Shown piece by piece: positions 24,168 through 37,546 of a stretch of 64,000 bases of DNA. A program made the translations under genes and the position numbers. How positions within the stretch are numbered: position 1 is the first letter of the stretch; each line of letters starts with the position of its first letter. This DNA comes from Gelatoporia subvermispora B (Eukaryota > Basidiomycota > Agaricomycetes > Polyporales > Gelatoporiaceae): contig KB445823.1 in the NCBI GenBank assembly GCA_000320605.2, positions 69,961 through 133,960 of the forward strand, written 5' to 3'. A model generated the notes under the pieces. It was not told where the DNA came from, ran no database searches, and saw only the letters and a program-made list of their open reading frames with translations.

Positions 24168-24907
24168 AAGAAAAGAATCATATAACAAAAGTGGGAGCGT
24201 CGGCGATGTAATGCAGGCTTTAGGGTGTAGCACGAAGGTATTTTCGAATTTGCGGCTTAATCCATGAACTAAATACCTCCTGCTTATGTCCCGCGCTGCG
24301 CGTTCTGACGTTCTGAACCTCGTATAGGCCTGCAATTTACTCACACAACATAGCATCCGGGCGTGCTCGGATTGTCACAGTGAAAGATAGACAGTATGAG
24401 GGAATCTCTTTACTTGCACGCAGTCGCGCAGTGGAAATGAAATGGCTTCGCTTCTGCATTCTGTACGTTTCGGTCTATTAGGTCTCCAGGGCCTAGGATG
24501 ATGTAGCTAGAAAACCGAAGGCTGCGAATGCACCCTCATGACCGCTGGAATGTTCAGGATGCTTAACGTGCATGGGGCACATATTCACAAAGGAGCTCTG
24601 TGGACTACAACTCGTTAGTGCCGATGGACCTTGCAAGCTGCTTCGCAGCGGTCTCGGGCACGTTACACAACCGTCTTCATATTCGAGATGAATTTGAAGA
24701 TAGCAGGCCGTGGCTGTGCTGTGTTCACGTGCTCGTGCATCGCTGGCTGCAATGGCCGTGCGAAGGGACGCTCGTTGCTCATCTTTCACAACCCTGGAGA
24801 ACACGGGTAGGTCAAATTGCCTCTAGCAGAATTGCGATTCTGATGCTCGAATCATGTTTCTGAGGGTAGAGCCGTATCGTTACGAAACACGGCTCTCGTG
24901 CGACGCT
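24168..24907. other. Intergenic region
   Basis: Divergent region between the membrane protein gene (-) and the DUF4246 gene (+). A 103-codon minus frame at 24493-24804 has no recognisable domain and is not called. Confidence 0.45.
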
Positions 24908-26854
24908 ATGAAGGGTCCAGACCGAGGATACTTACACCCTTTCTCCGACGGAAGATGCTTTCAGTACGGCGTCGGAGAGTACCCAAGGACCGTAAGCAAC
25001 CCCGCATAACCCTTCTGATGTTCTAGTTACGTACGTCGTGGCCGTGGTGGACTCAGCTCACGGAACTTGCTATGAGCAAAGCCTCCGACTGGATACGCTC
25101 GAAGTCGAATTGGTGGACTCTATATCATGTGAACAGTATTCGGGAGAAGTGGTCAGCCGAGATCAGGACACGCGTTTGGATAGTTGTGTCATCTACGGCA
25201 TCTGTACCAGTTCAGCTTTCTGAGAAACAAGTAGGTTTGTTGGTTATCAGAGGCCCTAGCTCGCACATCCTGACCATCGGTCTGAAGGTGCAATACGTCT
25301 TGGACGAGCTGGCAGGATATGATGCCTTGCGCGACCAGCCTGGCTGGTAAGATATCACGTATTCTGCGGACTGAATGAATCTCACTTCTGTTCAACAGCG
25401 AAGTGGCTTGCAGCGATCGAATATGGCGTTCATCACACGTCCTTTCCGATACTGCAATCGTACGGCTTCAATATGAGCTAGAGGCCTTGTGGACTTCTAG
25501 GCCACGAAAACGATCTTCCAAATCCGTTGCCAGTGTGGACTTCATAGACCCATTGTTGTATTCCTTCATCTATGGCCAGACACTCTCGCATTCCCCTTCA
25601 TCTACTCTTTACAGTGTCCCGGCGCCAAGCAGTACCACAATGAATGAATATGCAACGTCCCCACGCTTTGCTTACATTCCCACCCCTTTCTTGATTTCCG
25701 AGAAAGAGACAGCCCTCAAAGCTACTGCACTCTCATACATCAACAACGTCAATCCTGATAATTTGTCGCTATATCAATGCCTTCAGGAATTGGTCGCTAA
25801 TTGTATACCGCTTTTCGAACGCGTCCTCACCGATTTACATCGGAACAATCCCCTTCGTCATCGTATTCCTGACACGTATACCTATACAGATTGGGACGAA
25901 CCAGACGAACCTGAAGATTCGGATGAGGAAGAATGGAGCGACTATCGCACGCAGCTCGCACGGTGGACCATAGAACGGCCTATCAATCTCCCAGATATCC
26001 CGAAGGAGGGCTATGTAGGCGGCCTTGAGAAGAGGCAGCACGTGGTCTCTCTTCGCGGACGAACGATCCAGGTTGTCATCAGGGCGACGGAAATCAGATT
26101 GGTCAGTTGCCTTGAGCGCGTATACTTGACATGCGATGAGATCGCTGATTCCGTGGAAGGCCCCATTCGGGCCTGCTTGTAGGAAAACGCCCTGGCATGT
26201 GGAGGGTATGCGAAATGACCATATAGTAGCGTGCGCGTTGTATTGTACACAAGCGGTAAGCTCCTATCTGATGTATTAAAATTGACGAAGACTTAATGGT
26301 AAGAGCAGGTCAACATAGAAGCACCAGAAGTAATGTTTCGTATGGCCGTCTCGCATCCTAAAGACTGGGAACCTGAGGACGCAGGGGGCATCTGGAGAAC
26401 TTGGGGCTTTCGTCATATGTTTCCCTGTCACCAGACCTTAGGCGGAGTAAACCTATGTCCCGGGATCGGCATCGCTTTCCCTAATGTCTACCAGCATCGC
26501 TTCACAGATATAACCGCAGTTGATCAACGCAAAGCTGCATCGATGACTTTTCTTGGTCTTTTCCTGGTGGACCCGGATCTCACTGAAGACAATGTGCTCG
26601 GTGAAGAAACTCTAACTCCGTCTACATCTCAAGTCCCTCCGCAACAAAAAGAGTGGATCAGGGATGCGGTAAATAGATACATCAATCCGAGACTTCCGAA
26701 CGAGATAGTGGAGCAGATTGTAGACGAGATCGAAGGCTTGCTGACAGAGGAAGAAGCATTCGTGCTGTCCGAACAGATGCGGACGGAACGAGAAGAATTT
26801 TGGGAGCTACATGATCGACGCTGGTTCTGCCTTCCATTTGACTCTCGGCACTGA
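24908..26854 (+). CDS. DUF4246 family protein
   Basis: Six exons: 24908-24991, 25027-25230, 25288-25346, 25399-26101, 26160-26255, 26309-26854; 563 residues. The order of blocks matches the DUF4246 family as I know it: LTELAMSKASDWIRSK, VQYVLDELAGYDALRDQ, CEVACSDRIWRS, GRTIQVVIRATEIRL, then WHVEGMRNDHIVACALY, TLGGVNLCPGIGIAFPNVYQH, LGLFLVDPDLTEDN and VPPQQKEWIRDAV, ending in PRLPNEIVEQIVDEIEG and a Glu-rich tail. The His in WHVEG and the His in NVYQH could be metal ligands of a double-stranded beta-helix dioxygenase-like fold; that is inference, since the family is uncharacterised. The WHVEGM exon lies in a frame different from the neighbouring open frame and is supported by splice sites on both sides. 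Confidence 0.86.
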
Positions 26855-27042
26855 ACGCCAGAGATATAGTAACGTGCATCTCCAACCTGTCTGAATGATG
26901 ATCACGACTAAAACAATAATTTGCAGATTACTTGTACATTGGCGAACCCAAGCTACAGACGCGATGTCATGGAGCATGCCCGCATTCCTACCTACTGTGC
27001 ATTCTCGTATTCACTGCCAAAGATTCCTGGGTGACGAGCAAT

Positions 27043-29471
27043 CTACACAAGGAATATCAGATGCGGATCATTTGCACACGTTGATAGATTACGCACAAAC
27101 GACCTGACGCGCTTGCCGTAGATGTACATCGGGATCGATGCTGTCCAGCATGCGAGTTGACATGCCCCGAAAATTAGGAGTGACACTCTGACGCCGCGAT
27201 CCACAATAATACCGTTCGCGAAGAACGTGGATGCGTAAAGTACCATGTTCTTCCCAAAGTTGGTCAAGGCCAAAATGTGCAGCGCGTTTTGACGATGTGT
27301 ATCCAGCAGATAGGTAATTGCAGCAGATCCGGAGACGACCATACTGAAGTTCTGCATCCTGCGAGGGGACAGCAGTGAGCCATGTATTCATTCGCAATAC
27401 AAGACAGACCTACGCTATGCACGCTACCGCCCCGATCCAGGGCATTCCATGGCTGTTGCCCACTGAAATTTCAAGCCGGTCAGTGCAAGCATACATTGGA
27501 TGTTTCGACACACACCTGCCCATCCAAAGTAGCCGAAGGCACCGACAACCATGCTCGACATGAAGACCAATCTGTACTCAGGTTCATAGATGCCTCGGTT
27601 CCACTTGGATATCAAGATGACGCTACGGTCGATGAGGAAGCCCGTGATGAGAAGTGCGAGAAGTATTCCCACAAGACCGCCCAAATTCGTCAGACCCTGT
27701 TTGCGTAGATTAACGGAATCGTCGCCATCTGTCATCTCATAGAACTCACCGTCTGTTTTGCATCGAAGTTATATTCCAGAGTGAAGATGGTTGACGAGCA
27801 TAGCGGCATCAAACCTGTGACATTGCAATGAGATAACCTCCCAAGAGTAATATAAGAGCCTAATACGTACTCAACCACACAGTTTGCATCGAGTATGACA
27901 AGAATATGAACCACGTCTGCGCAATGCGTCAATATACAGAAAACGTAAGCGGTGCTTATTTGTGAGTCATACCACGGGAGATAGCAACAAAGGAACAGGC
28001 CTGAGTAAAATTTTCCAGAAGCTCTCATCGGTGAAAGTCCCGTGCCAGATTTTAAGCGTTGACAGGTAGCTTGGGGCACGCATGCTCCGACCCATGCTCT
28101 CCGTATCGATCTCCTTCTCGGACGGAACCTTCTCCAAACTGCTGCCCTTGTCGCTGTCAGCGTCAATGATCTTCGCGCTCTGGGGGGCCGCCCGTCGATA
28201 CGTCGTCTGCAGACCCACGAGTGTCAGAGAAGGTCTGACAACGTAAGAATGATACGACTGTACCTCGGGCACAAAGAAGAAAACGGCGGCGGTGTTGAGA
28301 CCTAGTGGGATGCTGACGAACCAGAACGCCCATCGCCACGAGAGGTTCTGCACAACGTAGCTGCAGAGCAAGGGCCCACTGAAGTAACCGCCACGCTGTT
28401 AGATGCGACTCCGACGTTGGGACCAGTTGACATACAGAGTGATACCGGCCATAAGTGAGAAGCTCCAAATGACCGTACGTGATCCACGCTCGTGGACGCT
28501 GTTGCGATGAGTTTATGATGAGTTTATCACCGATGCAAATAGATGTCCGTTAGCGGGTTGGCTCACCAGTAGATCTGCTCGAGGCTTGATGGCACCAAGC
28601 TGAGAGAAGAGTATAAACTTAATGACCTGTATGTCTCAACCTCAGAGACATACCTTTGCAGCGCAGACATTCCGAAGCCTTGGAAGACACGTGACGCCCG
28701 GATTGAGGCCAAGTTGGGACTCGCAGCGCACCAAATGCAGGAGACGAACATCTGCCACCCGTTCATTAGCCTAGCTCTTGCAGCGACGCAGACATGGCTG
28801 CTGACGTACCAGAAATACGGAGAAGAAGTATACAATTCTTTGGCCAAACTTGTCCGCAAGGGCATTCTGCACGAGCCTGTCTATCTGTTCAGCGCTGTCT
28901 CCATAAATGCGCCGCAAAGACACTGACATGAAACAGCCGAGACCGAGTAAGATGAATCCAAACGAAGAGGTGATCTCATCGACGGAGACGCCGAATTGCT
29001 GCGAGAGCAGGACATACGCCGGGCCCATCATCGGCGACAGCGCACCATCCATACTCGCCGCGAACGTCCTGTTTCCCCCAAGTAAGTTTCACCGAGCTCG
29101 CTCCTTACAATAGCTAGAGCTTACAGCGTCCAGAAGCATGCTTCCTTCTTCCAATACGGCCAGTTCAAGCTGGAACAAATGTATCAATGCCTTGACGGGA
29201 ACACTCCACGAACGGGAGCAGCTCACGGATCGGCAGGGTCGTCCGAGGGCTGGGGGACGAGAATAACATGCGCGTATTTCCCCGTGCCGTGCTTCAGGGT
29301 CGACGCCTGGTCGATGTCGATCTGGCGTCCATGGATGAGCCCCTGGTCCGAGAGCAGCGCCGTCCCCGGGACCTTCTCCAGATGCTTGTCCTCTACATCA
29401 TTTACAACATTATCAGGACCTTTCCCGTGGACAACGTGTAAAAAATACATACCAAGGATGCCAAAGGCCAT
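27043..29471 (-). CDS. Major facilitator superfamily transporter (drug:H+ antiporter-like)
   Basis: Multi-exon gene. Early exons: 29471-29453, 29392-29227, 29169-29125, 29068-28928, 28876-28810, 28751-28654; later ones continue to a stop at 27043. After a cytosolic N-terminus (DDPADPLNWPYWKK, the usual pre-helix motif of fungal DHA1 carriers) come the transmembrane blocks: SSFGFILLGLGCF, NALADKFGQRIVYFFSVFL, SRVFQGFGMSAL, ERGSRTVIWSFSLMAGITLG, LSWRWAFWFVSIPLGLNTAA, a long charged central loop (EKVPSEKEIDTESM), then LGGLVGILLALLITGFLIDR, PEYRLVFMSSMVVGAFGYFG, and QNALHILALTNFGKNMVLYA. Twelve membrane segments are likely, about 590 residues. Plasma membrane efflux or nutrient carrier; substrate not predictable. 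Convergent with the DUF4246 gene, 188 bp apart. Confidence 0.87.
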
Positions 29472-30321
29472 CTTTGCTTTGCTCAGGAGCGGCCTGCGCC
29501 TCGCAGGCCCCGCTCGCACTGCTGATAAGTACCGCCCGGGCGGCTGCACAGTTTTTCAGCCTCGCAATCCGCGCTCCTGGCAGCCTGTGGGCCATGGCGC
29601 CGGTGTCGCCGCCTGATTTGTTGCGAAGCGCAAGAGAAGCACTCAGCTGTGGGGTGACGCGCCACGGGACCGTCAAGTGACCCGTATAAGCCGCCCTGTT
29701 CTCGGCGTATACTGGGCATGAGAAGAACCTCCTGCTTGCAGCCCGCTGTGTTCTAGCGAGCTATTGATCGCGACGAAGGACCACTTTTGCTATCAGTGAT
29801 GATGGTGCCAGTGCGGGGAACGCGAATCCCGCGTGGGCTGTCAGGGTGTAGTTCTGGATCCCATTGCGGTCTCGCAGATTAGACACCGACGAGGGCAATT
29901 CAGTTGTTCACACCTGATACCATGGACTTCACAGAGGTTCTATATATGGCAATGCTGGAAGAAGTACCATTTCGCTGTCGGCCAATGCACGATGTCGTTC
30001 GAGGATCGCTGTCCCACCTTGACCGCGAATGCGTCCGCCGCACTCAGTCGGAGCGCCGATCCCTGTCCAAGACACAGTAGATCTCCTGTAAAGAGCGAAT
30101 ACTTGAGCGTCCATCCTCCCGGGGGCTTACCACGGCCATCCACAACAGCACGCTCAGTCATCCGCCAAGACACGAGTAACCATCGCGCGCGGTGCATTGG
30201 ATATACGAGAAACTGGGATTACAGGGGGTAGTAAGGTGCTTCCTACGCTGTCCGTCATGAGCCTGCATACGCATACGGGTCGCTGTCACCGATTTGTTCT
30301 ATTGAGTTAGCCGAGGGTGCG
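29472..30321. other. Intergenic region
   Basis: Upstream of the MFS gene and downstream of the epimerase gene. GC-rich between 29470 and 29720, but the frames there carry no domain. Nothing else seen. Confidence 0.5.
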
Positions 30322-31998
<1,677 letters not shown>

Positions 31999-33817
31999 GG
32001 TGGCTAGAGGACAAGTAGTTGGTGGCTGAGGAGGAAAGATAGCTATGTGCTGCGATCTAATGCTGCACTGTCTCCGCAAGTACTGCTATTTTATCTGATC
32101 TGTGATCGAGCCCAGTCCGCCCCATACTCGACCACTTTTACGCGTCTCTTTACGTCCAGCTCGCACCCGACCACCACCCGACCGCACTTTGTCCAGGCCT
32201 TTCAGTCTCCGGTCCGTCGTATTCCGCACTCGGCCATGATGGAACATTCTTTCCACGAATGCTGTGCAAATATACACAGAATTGCTTTGACACTCAAGAG
32301 TGATTCGAGTATCTGCCATTGAGATCTTTCTGGTCGGCTGCGTTCAAGAGGGAACACGATTCCGGTTCCAGAGTGTTTAGCGGGGCTGTACTAGCCTGTA
32401 CTGACTGTGAAGCTCTACTGGAAGTTGGGCAATGTCTGAGAACTGCAGGCTCAACTGGGGACGACACTGCTGCCGAACACCGGGCCGCCATGCACTAGAG
32501 CTCAGCAGAACAAAGGACTGACCATACACATGCAAGTCCAAAGGTCCTTCTCCAGCTTATGACGCGCATGACAAGGCATAACGATGTCCGACCAGGGGAC
32601 ATGCATGACGAACTGTTGTGCGTTGAGATTGGAATGGAGTGGTACGTGGTGTCTTGGAAGTCCTGGTTTCAGGCCGTACTCGAGTATCCGCAAGACTAGG
32701 CCTTGGACAATTTCCAACAGCTGCAGAACCTTATGAAGACAGGATTCTGCTAGATACTAGGCTGTCATGTGTCAGAAGGCTCCGGTGCAGTACCAAATCT
32801 GCTATCTTCAGAGCCCATGTACTGGCTTCCGAAGCGTCCGGCGCTCATCACTGCGGCTCAAGCTTGCAGATTTCCGTCTATCCAAAAAGGTGTACGCTGG
32901 CTATCTCAGCAAACACCTATGCATCGTATATCCTCTCTGAGGACATGTAGTGCCTTTATTCGTCATTGCAGGTGCATTGAGGTGTATAGTCGGGGTTTTC
33001 GGTATGTACTGTCTTCCATGTCTACATCTGCAACCTCGCATATTGGACCCCAGTATTCTGATTTCCCGGTAATTGCCGCCGTGCATCGTTCATCCGCGAG
33101 CACGCCGACAACTTGCGCGAGCTCCTTTCGCCCCCCCACCCGCGCTACTCGTTCCCGCGTGCACACACGATCAATGTGCACTGCCTCGCGTAGCGCGCGC
33201 CCTTTCCATGCTTCGACGCTGTGCACGCGGCGTGCGCATATCTGCCGAGTCCTTTCAGTTCCTCCGCGCTCTTGCGACCCCTGCAAAGCTCCCTACACTC
33301 TTCCGCTTCGTCTCTGTCCTGCGTGTGACTAGTACGACGGAGGAGTGTGAGCCTTCAGTGGCGTTCCTCTGAGGGAGCAGAGCACATCTGGAGGCCGTTC
33401 GTTCTAAGCTGGCGATGTTCGCAGGGTAGCAGAAAGGCTCGATGAGGTAGAGATCAATCGCGCTGATGCTGAACACAAGTCCAATCTCTCATTGCTTGGC
33501 GCAGGCATCCACATAATCGCATAGAGATCTTTCCATGGATGCCGTGCAAATATCTGGCTATTCCGAATTCGCGTTCTGAAGTGTTTGGCGGAGCCGTATT
33601 CAGCTGCGCCAAGAGCTGGGTAACGTCTAAGAACCGCAAAACCCCAACTAATCAAAGTCACAGTTGGAGTACTCAAGTTGCAGTCTGATCAGTCCGTTCT
33701 TCGTATATCTGATCCGTTAGCTCAATGTCGGTGCCATTAGCGGCTCATCTCCGAGTCAAGTCCAGCCCACCTTGTGGAAGCTTCAAAAGAAGTTGTTGGA
33801 ATTGAAATTGCCCCACA
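31999..33817. other. Intergenic/degenerate region with diverged repeat pair
   Basis: No gene model could be built. Two segments, about 32310-32460 and 33510-33650, share patches such as GAGATCTTTC, a GTGTTTxGCGG block and a GAGCTGGG/GAAGTTGGG-x-AACGTCT block in the same order, which suggests an old direct duplication. Frames at 33060-33370 (+) are Arg/Ser-rich and inconsistent. The first hundred bases hold the epimerase promoter. Confidence 0.4.
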
Positions 33818-34808
33818 TTGCTTGCACACACGCAGAGCGGGCCAGAAAATAACACACTGCAAGCGAACTGGGACGACCGCCAACCTAACGTGCACGGTTC
33901 CTCGCCAAGCACAATTCAGACGAACTTGATGTCGACTACGAGCAAAATGGAGACTTCCCAATTCGACTTGCCACGGGGGCAGGCGAAATTGATTCCTCGT
34001 AGGGAAGGGAGTAGATGTGACAAAGTCGACCGAAAGCATGGCTCTGCCTTCCTTACTGCGTCAGGAGCTGGTGCCTCAGGGATTGACCGCCTCGATATTG
34101 TGCATTTCCTCTTGAAGCATGGCGCGAATCTCAATTTCGGGGACTCCAGAGAAGGCGAGATCGCCCTGTTCGTTGCCTCAAGAGCTGACCACCTCGATAT
34201 CATGCGTTTACTCGTCGCATACGGCGCAGATGTGAATACGCCACCATCGCTACCTGGTGTATTGAGGGCTGGGCACCTCAACATCGTGCGTGTCCTGATG
34301 GAGCATGGTGCGGTCGTCAACTCGAAGGGAGAGAAGACCGCCCTCCTCGTTGCCTCGACAGCTGGCCACCTCGATGTCGTAGTGCGTTTCCTCTTTGATC
34401 ATGGTGCTGATGTCAACGTGAAGGCGTCTTTAGAAACTGTTATTACCCTTTTCGCTGCCTCGAGAGCCGGTCACCTCGGTGTCCAGGAGCCTTGGTCCAC
34501 TGAGTCTACCTGCCTAGAAACTATGTTACAGAGCCGACCCGACAGCGCAGACCTGCTCCAAGCACAAAACGTGGAAGATGATTCTCCAATGTACTCACTT
34601 CCTGTATCACAGGTCGTGCTGAGTCGAACATTGGGTACGAGGTTAGTTCCTGCGAACGTTCGTTGACTAAAATGCTGACATTAGTTGTGGCTCCTCATCG
34701 GAATCTGCTTCTGGGGATCACGAAGACTCCGTGAATATCGCAAGGCAAGATGTGGAACAGACAAGACATACCAAGGCAAAATGTTTGGCGAGATCCGGTC
34801 ATAAGTAG
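33818..34808 (+). CDS. Ankyrin-repeat protein, start uncertain, possibly a fragment
   Basis: Open frame 33818-34642 spliced (donor GTTAGT, acceptor ACATTAG at 34684) to a short second exon ending at 34808. Four to five ankyrin units are clear: RLDIVHFLLKHGANLNF, HLDIMRLLVAYGADVNT, HLNIVRVLMEHGAVVNS, HLDVVVRFLFDHGADVNV, and a decayed fifth. The first 90 residues have no recognisable domain and the Met at 33818 is only the first in the frame; an upstream exon set may be missing or lost. One repeat lacks the usual TPLH start and another has an extra Val, hinting at relaxed constraint. Ankyrin stacks mediate protein-protein binding; partner unknown. Confidence 0.55.
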
Positions 34809-35370
34809 CATTACTTATTATTGTTAGGGATATAACTCAATGCATAGGGTATGCAACAGTTCTCAATGATCTATCCTGTAGTTTCGCCTGTCGCTAGCAG
34901 CGCAATAATGTCACGTTGTATGATATATAACATAGCTCAATGTAGTCAGCCAAACCTGTGCCCGGATGTCTAATATCCTGACGCGTTCAGAAACGAGATT
35001 TTGGCAAGGTGGCGGTGGCGGACGCACCCTACTACGTCCTCATTCACATTGGTGTGATTGAACTGCAGTTACTGCTACGCTCAGCGTGCGGCGCGCATCC
35101 TGCCTCCACTCAAGTCGGGCCCATTCTGTGACTCCGGCACGTCCTGTCCATCCTACCTACGACACTGAGGACAATCGATAGTGGTCGACAACATGTACGC
35201 ATCATAGCAACACACGGAGAGGGGTTGTGAGACAACACACACTACACCGCACAAATGGCAATTGTTCAAAGCTCCCGAACGGGAACATAATTGAGGTGAG
35301 TGGCGGTTATTGCTTGCGCGATAGCCAGCTGTTACATCCCGGAGTATCAGCCGTCGTCCTCGTACGTATC
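34809..35370. other. Intergenic region
   Basis: Convergent 3' flanks of the ankyrin gene (+) and PPR-like gene 1 (-). No gene seen. Confidence 0.5.
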
Positions 35371-37050
35371 CTATTGAGAAGCTGTGCTCGTAGTAGGCTG
35401 AGATTCCTCCTTCAAGGGCTGAGAGATTTCTTCCGACAGCGCGGGTGCTACACCGGTGTCCGTATCAGCAATGAGTGTCTCAGACGTCAGTTTAGAAGGT
35501 GGAAGACCCTCAAGCTTCTGGATGAGAGTCTCCGTGGACTTCCGCGGCTCAAGGCCGGCCTTCCTGTACATCTCTACGATCTCCTCCCGCTCCTTGCGTA
35601 TGCCCAAGTTGTACCACGCACTCAGCAGCCGGTTCATCGATTCGACTGTTGACTTTCCACCGGTGGCGTCGAGTTCGAGGTTCAAGATAACTGGGACCCA
35701 CTCCCAGAGGCGTGCCTCGACAAGGACGCGCGCCGCGCGGTCAAACGTCTCACGGTCGGGGTCCGGCTTGAGGCGCCACGAGATGTTGATTACGTGGATG
35801 CCATGCAGTGGCATGCCCGCACGAATAAGACGTCCCGCCATGCGCACCGCGCGCTTCGGCGTGAAGAAGATTTTGAGCAGCTTGCGTCCCTCGGGATGTT
35901 TATGCAGCGTCTGTATGAGCAGCGGCGCGTCGTCCTTGCGCGGCGGGTTCGGCGGGTCCGGGATCACCTCCCCGAAGGTGATGTACGGTGCGACGGTTTG
36001 GCCGGGCTCCTCCACCAGTTCTGGAGGGACCGGCGTGTGCTTGGCTTTTTCTTCGGCTTCTTTGGTCCCCGGTTTTGGTATGACGAGCTCCAGCAGGCGC
36101 CTCACGCCTCCGTCTGGCGGGGAAGTAGGGGCCTCTGGGTCCTGCTCAGCGAGATATGTGCTCTTTGAAATGAGGCTCCGCGTCTGCGCACCAGGTCCAA
36201 CGCCCAGCGCCTTGTACAGTTGTATGATTTCCGGTCGCTGGGGGTAGATGCCGCGCTGAATGTCGGATTCGAGGAGCCTGTTGAGCTCGAACGAGGTCGT
36301 CTTGCCGTCGAGTTTGTACTGTAGCTCGAGCACCATGGGCATCCACTCCCAAAGTTTGCGTTCACCGAACAGCGCGGCTATCCGCGACCACCACCACGCC
36401 TGCTCGAGCGCAGACCCGAAGCACGCAACGCACATAGCATGTAGTGCGTAGCGCGGCTGCCCAATCTTTGCGAGGTAGTCAGCCATAAATTGCACAGAGC
36501 GATACTTGGCGAGCACCCGGAGGTAGTCGTCCTCAGGCCGCTGGTTGATGAGGTCCAGAAGCTTCGGCGCGTTCTCCTCACACGGCGTCGTGACCCCCGC
36601 GTCATCGATGAGTTTGATGAACTCGTCCGCGAGCTTCACAAAATCCGTGCGTGACATCAGAATTTTCCGGCCAGGATGCTTGATGACTTTGGTCCTCCAA
36701 CGGATATTGAACTTCTTTCCACTACTCCGGTGCCAGGTGAGGTACGGCTCCGCCCGCTGCTGCTGAGCTCCATCTCCTCCTTCATGTTCTTCCTCCGGTA
36801 TCTCAGACTCTCCCGTCTCTTCAGCCTCGTATTCATCATGTTCTAATTGGGCTGAGTGGGTCTGGGCCGTGGCCGTGGAAGACCATCGTCGATCAAGGTG
36901 TGACTGCGCGAGATACGAAGGACGGATGGATGTCGTGACGGAGACAGATGCGGGTAAGACGGACAAGTTCCGATGGATGGTTCTCTTAACGGCTGCACGT
37001 GCAACCGTTCGCCGCACTGCTGAACCCACAGATGTGGTCGTCGAAGCCAT
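35371..37050 (-). CDS. PPR-like mitochondrial helical-repeat protein 1 of 5
   Basis: Single uninterrupted frame of 559 residues from the Met at 37050 (a Met at 37056 is the alternative). The first 65 residues are rich in Arg, Ser, Thr and Ala with no acid (MASTTTSVGSAVRRTVARAA), typical of a mitochondrial targeting sequence. Two copies of a helical module follow: LWEWMPMVLELQYKLDGK with LNRLLESDIQRG, and LWEWVPVILNLELDATGGKS with MNRLLSAWYNLG, each followed by an IIQLYKALGV / IVEMYRKAGL helix and a T-x-x-LI segment. Helix pairs of about 35 residues and the T-[LI] pattern resemble pentatricopeptide repeats, the RNA-binding modules of organelle expression factors. The same module occurs in four other genes here. 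Function is inferred; no PPR code residues are assigned. Confidence 0.75.
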   Translation of the reverse strand: MASTTTSVGSAVRRTVARAAVKRTIHRNLSVLPASVSVTTSIRPSYLAQSHLDRRWSSTATAQTHSAQLEHDEYEAEETGESEIPEEEHEGGDGAQQQRAEPYLTWHRSSGKKFNIRWRTKVIKHPGRKILMSRTDFVKLADEFIKLIDDAGVTTPCEENAPKLLDLINQRPEDDYLRVLAKYRSVQFMADYLAKIGQPRYALHAMCVACFGSALEQAWWWSRIAALFGERKLWEWMPMVLELQYKLDGKTTSFELNRLLESDIQRGIYPQRPEIIQLYKALGVGPGAQTRSLISKSTYLAEQDPEAPTSPPDGGVRRLLELVIPKPGTKEAEEKAKHTPVPPELVEEPGQTVAPYITFGEVIPDPPNPPRKDDAPLLIQTLHKHPEGRKLLKIFFTPKRAVRMAGRLIRAGMPLHGIHVINISWRLKPDPDRETFDRAARVLVEARLWEWVPVILNLELDATGGKSTVESMNRLLSAWYNLGIRKEREEIVEMYRKAGLEPRKSTETLIQKLEGLPPSKLTSETLIADTDTGVAPALSEEISQPLKEESQPTTSTASQ

Positions 37051-37546
37051 CAGCATTTATTGAGCGAGAACTTCTTGTTACCGACTCCGTCAGCAGCCTG
37101 TAAAGGATCACATGTAGTTCAAAAAACTGAACATAATGACGACTGTAATGACATACCTCGCTGTGGGATTTTAGAGAAACGTTGCGAGGACCGAATGCTA
37201 CAACGCCTTACGACCGTGACGCACCTACGAGCCGGAAACTGAAGCAGGCTCGCCAACGCCCGCCACCAAATCTTCGTCGATCACATCACGTGAATGCAAT
37301 GGACTTTAGCGCCGCCGCTACGATAGAAGACTTGGGACGCCGGTCCGGTGCCTGCCTCGCGAGTCGCAGCAGAGTACATCCTCAGAGTCTTGTCTGTGGT
37401 CAATAGACGATCGAAAGGGTATGTCTTTCGCGCATTTGTGAAGTCTCCATTGTATGATAATACCACAGATAGTCTTCAGGTTGGACTGGAACTGAAGAGT
37501 CCGCAAGGTTCATGGCGGCGTGTCAACATTCCAACGACTCCCGAAT
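37051..37546. promoter_or_regulatory. Divergent promoter region between PPR-like genes 1 and 2
   Basis: About 500 bp shared by two head-to-head PPR-like genes. The half near gene 2 (about 37380-37546) is similar to the DNA upstream of gene 4 (about 47370-47518): both contain TGGTCARTAGACGAT and a GGTTGGAxCTGAAG block at the same distance from the start, so the promoter was copied with the gene. Confidence 0.5.

Noticed and set aside
32047..32322. Possible small + strand gene (91 codons) upstream of the epimerase
   Set aside because: No domain, overlaps the promoter of the divergent epimerase gene, and its second half matches a diverged non-coding repeat.
35456..36247. 263-codon + strand frame antisense to PPR-like gene 1
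   Set aside because: Low-complexity Ser/Arg composition and no start context; it mirrors the minus coding sequence.
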